NCBI GenBank assembly: GCA_005883655.1
Contig: VBDA01000189.1
Span: 1-6,544 of the forward strand
Direction of reading: 5' to 3'
Source of the DNA: Betaproteobacteria bacterium
Lineage (GTDB): Bacteria; Pseudomonadota; Gammaproteobacteria; Burkholderiales; Casimicrobiaceae
DNA length: 6,544 nt
Shown here: piece by piece, positions 1 to 5,446 of the stretch
Layout of the letters: the number at the start of each line of letters is the position of its first letter
Position numbering within the stretch: the stretch's first letter is position 1
Made by a program: the position numbers and the translations under genes
Notes under the pieces: model-generated
What the model was told of the DNA's origin: nothing
What the model saw: only the letters and a program-made list of their open reading frames with translations
Database searches by the model: none

Positions 1-1
1 T

Positions 2-1378
2 CCGTGGATCTGGCTGGTCGAAGGCAAAATTGCGGGCAGCGCGGAGGCGATCGCCAAGGCCGCGAATACAGGGCGCTTCGATTACGACGCGGCGCTGCCC
101 GGGCTCGAGGTCGTCGACCGCTACACCTTGAAGATCCGCTTGTCGCAGCCCGACCTGCGCTTCATTTATGCGCTCGCCGTTTCGAACGTAGCGGCAGTCG
201 CCCGCGAAGTCGTGGATGCCTACGGCGCCGACTTCGGTGCGCATCCCGTCGGCACCGGCCCGTACATCCTCGGCAGCTACCAACGGAGCTCGAAAATCAT
301 GCTCGACGCGAATCCGGGTTTCCGCGAGTGGTCGTACACGCCTTCGGGGCCGATCCCCGTGGAATCGCAGGCAATCGCCTTGGCGCTCAAGGGTCGCCGG
401 CTACCCTTCGCGGGCCACATCGAAATCAGCATCATCGAGGAGGGGCAGGCGCGATGGCTTGCGTTTCTTAACCGCGAGCTCGATATCCTGGATTTGCTGC
501 CGCCGGAATTCGTCGGGGAGGCGCTTGCCGACGGCAAGCTGCGCCCGGAGCTCGGCGCGCGGGGAATCAGGCACGAGCCTTTCCTGCGTCCGAACACCTG
601 GTGGACCTATTTCAACATGGAAGACCCGGTCGTCGGCGGGTATACGACGGAGAAAATCGCGCTTCGCCGCGCGATCGGCATGGGCTACGACGTCGCCGAA
701 TTCATCCGAGTCATCCTCAAGGGCCGTGCGGTTCCCGCCAAGAGCATCGTACCCCCGGATATCGCGGGCTATGATCCCGCGCTCAAGACGCCGGTGAAGC
801 CGTACGATCCGGCTGCGGCGCGCGCGCTACTCGAGCGATTCGGCTACAAGGACCGCGACGGCGACGGTTTTCGTGAAACGCCTGATGGAAAGCCACTGAC
901 GCTCGAAATGTGGTCACCGGCGACATCGCTTTTCCGTCAGGCCGACGAGCTGTGGAAAAAAAACATGGACGCGATCGGTCTCAGGATCGTGTTCAGGAAA
1001 GACCGGACGTCCGAGCTGCGAAAGATGGCCCGTCTCGGCAAGATCCCGATGCGCTACGACGGATGGAACGCGGACTACCCCGACGCCGAGAACTACATGC
1101 AGCTGCTCTATGGCCCGAACACGGGTGGAGAAAACAATGCGCGATTCAAACTGCCTGCGTTCGATGCGCTCTACGATGAAACGCGTAAGCTGCCCGATTC
1201 GCCGCAGCGGACGAGGCTCTTCGACAAAATGATGGAGCTGGTCTTCGCCTACGCCCCTTTTCGATTGTCGGAGCACCGGCTGGAAGACCCGTTGATACAC
1301 GGCTGGGTCAAAAACTACAAGCCGCACCCGATACGCTCGCAAGTGTGGCAATACATCGACCTCGATCCGAGGAAGTAG
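2..1378 (+). CDS. ABC transporter substrate-binding protein, peptide/nickel (SBP_bac_5) family, 5'-truncated by window edge
   Basis: Periplasmic solute receptor that would deliver a ligand, probably a peptide or similar compound, to an ABC importer. The reading frame is open from base 2 to the TAG at 1376-1378, giving 458 residues. The real start lies upstream of the window, and the signal peptide is not visible. Family hallmarks, numbered from the first visible residue: HPVGTGPY at about 81-88, followed by a DANPGF segment near 102-107. A DRDGDGFRE loop lies near 284-292 and W-N-ADYPDAEN near 355-364. A typical family member has about 500-600 residues, so roughly the first quarter is missing. 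The ligand cannot be read from the sequence. The gene converges on the minus-strand cluster, with only 17 bases between the stops. No permease or ATPase gene is in the window, so the rest of the transporter may lie upstream or elsewhere. Family call is firm; substrate is unknown. Confidence 0.9.
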   Translation, partial: PWIWLVEGKIAGSAEAIAKAANTGRFDYDAALPGLEVVDRYTLKIRLSQPDLRFIYALAVSNVAAVAREVVDAYGADFGAHPVGTGPYILGSYQRSSKIMLDANPGFREWSYTPSGPIPVESQAIALALKGRRLPFAGHIEISIIEEGQARWLAFLNRELDILDLLPPEFVGEALADGKLRPELGARGIRHEPFLRPNTWWTYFNMEDPVVGGYTTEKIALRRAIGMGYDVAEFIRVILKGRAVPAKSIVPPDIAGYDPALKTPVKPYDPAAARALLERFGYKDRDGDGFRETPDGKPLTLEMWSPATSLFRQADELWKKNMDAIGLRIVFRKDRTSELRKMARLGKIPMRYDGWNADYPDAENYMQLLYGPNTGGENNARFKLPAFDALYDETRKLPDSPQRTRLFDKMMELVFAYAPFRLSEHRLEDPLIHGWVKNYKPHPIRSQVWQYIDLDPRK

Positions 1379-1395
1379 AGCCGAGCGGGCCCCAT

Positions 1396-2280
1396 CTACA
1401 TTTTCCTTACGCGACTCGCGTAGTACTTGAGCAAGGATGCATCGTCTTCGGCGCCGTAGCCGGCGGCGACAGCAGCATCGAACGCCTCGCGTGCGGCGCG
1501 GGCGAGCGGAGCGTCGAAACCCAGTGCCGCGGCAGCATCGACCGCGATGCCGACGTCTTTTTTCAACAGCGTCGTCGTCGCTCGTGGCGCATAGTCCCCT
1601 TCGAGCGCGCGCGCCATGCGGTCTGCGAAAATCCAGCTCGCACCCGAGCTCGCGCCGACCACCTCCAGGAACAGACGCGGATCGAGCCCGGCGTGCGTGG
1701 CAATCGCCAGCGCTTCCGCACCGGCAGCGAGGTTGACCGCGGCGAGCTGATTGTTGAGCACCTTGAAAGTCGCGGCGTCCCCGGCGCGCGCGCCGACAAC
1801 GAAGCGCCTGCCGGCGATCGCATCGAACACCGCCGCGCATTCTCCGATCGCCTGCGCATCGCCGGACATCATGATCGTCATGGTGCCCTCGGATGCGCGT
1901 CGGGGACCGCCGGACACCGGTGCGTCGATCAGGCGCGCGCCACGCACGGCAACCCGTGACGCAAGCGTAGCGACGTACGCCGGCGGAACCGTTGAGGACA
2001 CGATGAGGACGGCCCCCGGCACCAATTCGGGCGCGGCGCCATGCTGGCCAAACAGCACGTCCTCGATCTGAGCAGCATCCACCACCAGCAGGATCACCGT
2101 GCGGTATTCGCGGACCAGCGCGGCGGCAGTAGGGAAGGCAGTGGCGCCCGCGGCCACGGCGGCGGCTTCGGCCCGCGGCAGAATATCGCGCGCACCGACT
2201 TCGATGCCGTTGCGCACGAGGCTTTGTACCACGCCGAGGCCCATCGCACCGGTACCGATGATGCCGACCCGGACTGGCAT
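1396..2280 (-). CDS. NAD(P)-dependent oxidoreductase, 3-hydroxyisobutyrate dehydrogenase family
   Basis: Cytoplasmic beta-hydroxyacid dehydrogenase of 294 residues, the usual family length. The N-terminal Rossmann fold shows GTGAMG at 9-14. Asp32 near the end of the second strand hints at NAD(H) preference, which is an inference. The substrate-binding signature DAPVSGG is at 119-125 (Ser123), with A-x-EG following at 129-132. The catalytic Lys is K173 in K-V-L-N-N, with Asn176-Asn177. A conserved KKD lies at 240-242 in the all-helical C-terminal domain. All expected active-site residues are present. The family includes 3-hydroxyisobutyrate, tartronate-semialdehyde (GarR/GlxR) and L-threonate (LtnD) enzymes, and the substrate cannot be settled from motifs. 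The ATG at 2280 is 6 bases downstream of the preceding lysozyme-inhibitor stop, so the gene is probably the last of a four-gene operon headed by sdaA. The ribosome binding site is weak. Confidence 0.93.
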   Translation of the reverse strand: MPVRVGIIGTGAMGLGVVQSLVRNGIEVGARDILPRAEAAAVAAGATAFPTAAALVREYRTVILLVVDAAQIEDVLFGQHGAAPELVPGAVLIVSSTVPPAYVATLASRVAVRGARLIDAPVSGGPRRASEGTMTIMMSGDAQAIGECAAVFDAIAGRRFVVGARAGDAATFKVLNNQLAAVNLAAGAEALAIATHAGLDPRLFLEVVGASSGASWIFADRMARALEGDYAPRATTTLLKKDVGIAVDAAAALGFDAPLARAAREAFDAAVAAGYGAEDDASLLKYYASRVRKM

Positions 2281-2286
2281 GTGTGC

Positions 2287-2694
2287 CTAAGGCTTGGGCG
2301 CGGCGTATTGCTTGCAGGATTCGAGCGTGGTCGAGACGCCGAGCTCGGTCAGCGTCCAATCCATGCCCTTGCCTCGAAGCTCGACGTTGCCGTTGCTGTA
2401 GCGCGTGCCGCCGCCGGACGGGATTTGATATAGCGTGATTTTTTCGGAGGTGGCGGTCAGCATGCGCGCCTCGCCGGAATCGAAACGGATGACCAGTCGT
2501 TCACCCGCCAGCTGGCAGGTAATCGTGTTCTTGGCGGACTCTTCCTCTTCCTTGGAGGGCTTGTGCTCGCAGCCGGTACTGATCAGCGCCAGCGCGGCGA
2601 CCAACCAGGCGAAATCGAGTCGCCCGGGCTTCGCCCGGCCAGCGTTGCGACGCGCAACGATCTTTGCCTGTCGATCTTGCGATTGCGGCTTCAT
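2287..2694 (-). CDS. MliC-family lysozyme inhibitor, probable lipoprotein
   Basis: Protein of 135 residues. A basic N-terminus of about 27 residues precedes a hydrophobic run (F28-I38), then S-T-G-C with Cys42 as the likely lipidated residue. The position -3 residue is Ser rather than Leu, so the lipobox is imperfect. An acidic/charged linker (K45-K55) follows. The C-terminal domain, about 58-127, fits the MliC/PliC c-type lysozyme-inhibitor family: T-I-T-C start (Cys60), strand L-V-I-R-F, ITLYQIPSGGGTRYSNG at 86-102, then VELRGKGMDWTL. Cys60 and Cys127 would form the family disulfide. The inhibitory SGxxY loop is present in a variant form (see findings). Such proteins sit in the periplasm or outer membrane and block host or environmental c-type lysozyme. 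The gene starts 10 bases after the lipocalin stop and ends 6 bases before the dehydrogenase, consistent with co-transcription. The ATG at 2694 is the only in-frame Met upstream of the hydrophobic segment. Confidence 0.8.
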   Translation of the reverse strand: MKPQSQDRQAKIVARRNAGRAKPGRLDFAWLVAALALISTGCEHKPSKEEEESAKNTITCQLAGERLVIRFDSGEARMLTATSEKITLYQIPSGGGTRYSNGNVELRGKGMDWTLTELGVSTTLESCKQYAAPKP

Positions 2695-2704
2695 CGGGCG
2701 CTGC

Positions 2705-3301
2705 CTACCGCAGAATCTCGCAAAGCTTCGCCGGACGATCCCGGCCGCCGGTCTGCGGCGTCGATACGAAAGTGCAGAGATCGAACCCTTCCTCGAGCAG
2801 CGTAGCGGCGATGCGCTTCAGGGCCTCGTCCGACAAGGATGGTTCGCGAGACAGGATGCGCCCGTAACGCAGCGACGGATGCGCCGACGCAAGCCAGCGG
2901 TACTCGGGGTCGAACGCGATGATGATCGACTCGCGGCCGAAGGGATACCACCAGATGCCCAGGAAACGCACCGAAGTGATCTTGAGCACCGACGGCAGCG
3001 ATGGCTCGAGTGGGCGCGTGCGGCTTTCATTAAGTTGCAACGTGCCATCGGCGCGCAGGCAGCGGGTTCTGTTGGCGATGGCGCCATTTTCCGCCGTGGT
3101 GTATTCCGTTTGCGTGTCGCGGGCGCAGCGGCTTTGCAAAAACCCCGGGATCGCCGCGATCTCGTACCAGGTCCCCAGATAGCGATTGAGATCGAATCCC
3201 GTGACCGGCGTCAGCGCCATCGCGGAAGGGATCCAGAAGAGTGAGAGCGCCAGGGTCACGCACCGGTGCATTGGTCGATACGTGACTTGCATGACGCGCA
3301 T
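2705..3301 (-). CDS. Secreted bacterial lipocalin (Blc-like)
   Basis: Lipocalin beta-barrel of the bacterial Blc/apolipoprotein-D type, which binds lipids or fatty acids in the envelope. Numbering from the ATG at 3301 (198 residues), a signal peptide covers about 1-29, with hydrophobic core CVTLALSLFWIP and a probable signal peptidase I site S-A-M-A before LTPV. The G-x-W lipocalin motif appears as RYLGTWYEIA at 40-49. Blc-like later blocks follow: VLKITSVRFLG, then a Y-P-F-G turn, I-I-I-A-F-D-P-E-Y-R-W near 126-136, R-Y-G-R-I-L-S-R-E-P near 145-154 and GFDLCTF at 172-178. The mature chain has four cysteines (59, 81, 176, 194). I see no lipobox, unlike E. coli Blc, so it is probably soluble in the periplasm. 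Start choice: ATG 3301 lies one base after the sdaA stop. ATG 3292 and ATG 3271 are alternatives, and the last would give a compact 19-residue signal peptide. Confidence 0.9.
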   Translation of the reverse strand: MRVMQVTYRPMHRCVTLALSLFWIPSAMALTPVTGFDLNRYLGTWYEIAAIPGFLQSRCARDTQTEYTTAENGAIANRTRCLRADGTLQLNESRTRPLEPSLPSVLKITSVRFLGIWWYPFGRESIIIAFDPEYRWLASAHPSLRYGRILSREPSLSDEALKRIAATLLEEGFDLCTFVSTPQTGGRDRPAKLCEILR

Positions 3302-3302
3302 T

Positions 3303-4682
3303 TCAACAATCGACGACGTTGATGGCCAGGCCACCGAGTGAAGTTTCCTTGTACTTGGTCATCATGTCGCGCCCGGTCTCGTACATTGTCTTGATGACAG
3401 CATCGAGCGCCACGCGATGGCTGCCATCGCCGCGAAGGGCAAGCGACGCGGCGTTGATGGCCTTCACGGCGCCCATGGAATTGCGCTCGATGCACGGAAT
3501 CTGCACCAGGCCGGCGACCGGATCGCAGCTCATGCCCAGATGATGCTCGATGCCGATCTCAGCCGCATTCTCGATCTGCGCGTTGCTGCCGCCGAGCGCG
3601 GCGGTAAGTCCGGCCGCGGCCATCGAACAGGCGACGCCAACCTCGCCTTGGCAACCGACCTCGGCGCCCGACAAGGACGCGTTCCGCTTGCACAAGCCGC
3701 CGATCGCGGCCGCAGTCAAGAGGAAGCTGACAATGCCCTCTTCGTTGGCTTCCTCGAAGAACTCACGATAGTAGCGAATGACCGCCGGGATGACTCCCGC
3801 GGCACCGTTGGTCGGCGCGGTCACTACTCTGCCCCCGGCGGCGTTCTCCTCATTGACGGCGATCGCATATGTGCTGGCCCAATCGATCGCCTCGGTCGGA
3901 TTGCTGACGTTTTGCGAGCGCTTGTCACGCAGCGCGTCGCCGAGCGACTTCGCCCGCCGTCGCACGTTGAGGCCGCCGGGGAGGATGCCTTCGCGGCTCA
4001 TGCCGCGGTCGATGCTGGCGTTCATGATAGCCCAGCGTTCGAGCAGGCCGGAGCGAACCTGATCGGGGCTGCGAAGGGCAAGCTCGTTGATGCGCATCAT
4101 TTCCGGGATGCGCTTGTGCGCAGTCTCCCCGTGCAGGAGCAATTCGAGCGCGCTGGTAAAGGGATAGGGAACGCGGAGCCGGGTCGGGGCCTCGGCCAGC
4201 TGATCGATCTCATCTTCGTCGACAACAAATCCGCCGCCGACTGAAAAATACACCTTGCGGATGACGGCGGCGCCGGCCGCGTCGAGGGCGGTGAAGCGCA
4301 TGCCGTTGCTGTGGAACGTCAGGGTCTTATCGACACGGAAGCGCAGATCCTTTTCTTCGTGGAAAAGGATCGGGTGCCGTCCGTCGAGCGAAAGCATTTG
4401 CTGCTCGCGGATGCGCTGCACCATGGGCTCGACCTGTTCCGAATCGATACGATCGGGCACCTCGCCGGAAAGGCCGAGCAGAATCGCGCGGTCGGTGCTG
4501 TGTCCGCGGCCGGTCAAGGCGAGCGATCCGTAAAGATCGACGACGACGCGAGCGGTCTCTTCCAGCTTACCGCTCGCGGCTAGCTCGTGCGCAAAGCGGC
4601 CGGCCGCATGCATCGGTCCGACAGTGTGCGAGCTTGACGGCCCGAGGCCGATCTTGAACAGGTCAAATGCGCTAACGAACAT
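3303..4682 (-). CDS. sdaA: L-serine ammonia-lyase (L-serine deaminase), iron-sulfur type, single chain
   Basis: Cytoplasmic enzyme that deaminates L-serine to pyruvate and ammonia using a [4Fe-4S] cluster. The 459-residue length is normal for the single-chain form. The beta domain opens with FDLFKIGLGPSSSHTVGPM, of which GPSSSHTVGPM is at 14-24. The alpha domain carries TAPTNGAAG at 288-296, and GAEVGCQGEVG (Cys344), SCDPVAG (Cys386) and QIPCIERNSMGA (Cys397), which match the cluster cysteines of the family. The chain ends in N-V-V-D-C. A C-terminal cysteine of this kind occupies the cluster in the resting Legionella enzyme, the 'tail-in-mouth' arrangement. The ATG at 4682 is preferred because it gives the family N-terminus and sits downstream of a possible -10 box. 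The frame stays open to an ATG at 4739, but those 19 extra residues lack family resemblance and overlap the divergent gene. It heads a minus-strand cluster; the next gene starts as close as one base after its TGA. Confidence 0.97.
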   Translation of the reverse strand: MFVSAFDLFKIGLGPSSSHTVGPMHAAGRFAHELAASGKLEETARVVVDLYGSLALTGRGHSTDRAILLGLSGEVPDRIDSEQVEPMVQRIREQQMLSLDGRHPILFHEEKDLRFRVDKTLTFHSNGMRFTALDAAGAAVIRKVYFSVGGGFVVDEDEIDQLAEAPTRLRVPYPFTSALELLLHGETAHKRIPEMMRINELALRSPDQVRSGLLERWAIMNASIDRGMSREGILPGGLNVRRRAKSLGDALRDKRSQNVSNPTEAIDWASTYAIAVNEENAAGGRVVTAPTNGAAGVIPAVIRYYREFFEEANEEGIVSFLLTAAAIGGLCKRNASLSGAEVGCQGEVGVACSMAAAGLTAALGGSNAQIENAAEIGIEHHLGMSCDPVAGLVQIPCIERNSMGAVKAINAASLALRGDGSHRVALDAVIKTMYETGRDMMTKYKETSLGGLAINVVDC

Positions 4683-4712
4683 CGCGGATTGCAGATGATA
4701 GACTGGGACCGC

Positions 4713-4718
4713 ATTGTA
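4713..4718 (-). promoter_or_regulatory. Possible -10 box for the sdaA cluster
   Basis: Read on the minus strand, these bases are TACAAT, one mismatch from TATAAT. Initiation about 7 bases downstream would give a leader of roughly 24 bases before the sdaA ATG at 4682. No convincing -35 hexamer is seen at the expected spacing, which would fall inside the first codons of the divergent Sel1-repeat gene. The site is therefore weak if real, or needs an activator. Confidence 0.28.
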
Positions 4719-4732
4719 CTCCGGGATCCGAA

Positions 4733-5401
4733 ATGGCATCTCGATCAGAAACGCACAGCCGTGTGCTGGTGACCGCCATCTTGTTTGCCATGGTCACGAT
4801 GACGGTCGCGGCGGCGACGCCCGACACGGGGTGGCGGGCATACCAGAAGCGCGACTATCCGGCGGCGAGGGCCGACTTCGAACAACGCGCTCGCGACGGC
4901 GACCGTGTTGCCCAGTTCAATCTGGCGATGATGCTCATGCGCGGCGAGGCGGGCGCCACCGACGTTGCGGGCGGTCTCACCTGGCTGCGACGCTCGGCGG
5001 ATGCCGGCTTGGCGCAGGCTCAGTACAACCTCGGTCTGATGTACGAAAACGGAGTAGGCGTGGCGCGGTCGCTGACCGAGGCCACTCTATGGTGGAGCAG
5101 GGCTGCCGAGCAAGGCCATTCAGATGCGCAGGTGCAGCTCGCCACCCAGTATTTCCTCGGCCGCGGCGCACCCAAGGATTGGAAGCTCGCCGCCAAGTGG
5201 TATGAAGCGGCGGCCGAAAGGGGTGATCCCGGCGCGCAGTACATCATCGCCAGCTTTTACGAGCATGGCGACGGCGTGCCACGGGATCTGAACAAGGCGC
5301 TGGCGTGGTACGTCCAGGCGGCGCGCCAGGGAGACATCGGTGCTGCCGCGCAAGCCAAGGACGTCGCGCGCCGGCTCTCCCCTGCGCCACGCGCGCCCTG
5401 A
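4733..5401 (+). CDS. Secreted Sel1/TPR-repeat protein
   Basis: Protein of 222 residues with a probable Sec signal peptide: n-region to R10, hydrophobic segment V11-A28, and a likely cut after V-A-A-A (about residue 28) before TPDTGW. The mature part begins with a degenerate TPR-like helix pair (W34-G56), then about four consecutive 36-residue Sel1 repeats starting near 58, 94, 130 and 166. Each shows the A-Q-x-x-L/I-x-x-x-Y/M pattern and a closing A-A/A-D-x-G motif. AQYNLGLMYENGVGV and A-A-E-R-G-D-P-G-A-Q-Y are the clearest copies. A short Pro/Arg/Ala-rich tail follows from about 215. Sel1 proteins are protein-protein interaction scaffolds, and the partner here is unknown. The ATG at 4733 follows GGGA at 4723-4726, a modest ribosome binding site. 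The gene is divergent from sdaA and convergent with aceK, so it is probably monocistronic. Confidence 0.9.
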   Translation: MASRSETHSRVLVTAILFAMVTMTVAAATPDTGWRAYQKRDYPAARADFEQRARDGDRVAQFNLAMMLMRGEAGATDVAGGLTWLRRSADAGLAQAQYNLGLMYENGVGVARSLTEATLWWSRAAEQGHSDAQVQLATQYFLGRGAPKDWKLAAKWYEAAAERGDPGAQYIIASFYEHGDGVPRDLNKALAWYVQAARQGDIGAAAQAKDVARRLSPAPRAP

Positions 5402-5429
5402 GAACGGGAATGCCGGCAAGTCGATTAGC

Positions 5430-5443
5430 ACGCGTAGGCGCGT
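5430..5443. repeat. Short inverted repeat in the convergent gap between the Sel1 gene and aceK
   Basis: ACGCG at 5430-5434 and CGCGT at 5439-5443 form a perfect 5-bp stem with a TAGG loop, lying in the 45-base gap between two converging stop codons. It could help end transcription from either side, but the stem is short and no T-tract follows on either strand. Calling it a terminator would be speculative; only the repeat itself is directly seen. Confidence 0.4.
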
Positions 5444-5446
5444 AGA

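Noticed and set aside
1360..1372. Hairpin CCTCG-ATC-CGAGG near the end of the substrate-binding gene as a terminator for the minus-strand cluster.
   Set aside because: The stem is only 5 bp, lies within coding sequence and has no T-tract on either side.
914..2359. Long minus-strand open frame of 481 codons overlapping the dehydrogenase and the end of the substrate-binding gene.
   Set aside because: The translation is Arg-rich and low in recognisable motifs, and it lies in another frame across two well-supported genes. It is a typical shadow frame in GC-rich DNA.
2435..3244. Plus-strand open frame of 269 codons across the MliC-like and lipocalin genes.
   Set aside because: It is antisense to two recognisable secreted proteins, has Arg-rich composition and matches no family I know.
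3302..3334. Extended lipocalin start at 3334.
   Set aside because: It would overlap the end of sdaA and place about 30 extra residues ahead of the signal-peptide core; starts at 3301 or 3271 fit better.
3417..4244. Plus-strand open frame of 275 codons inside sdaA.
   Set aside because: It is antisense to a fully conserved sdaA and has no family motifs; long antisense frames are expected at this GC content.
4683..4739. Extended sdaA start at 4739.
   Set aside because: The 19 extra residues do not resemble the family N-terminus, overlap the Sel1 gene start, and lie upstream of the possible -10 box.
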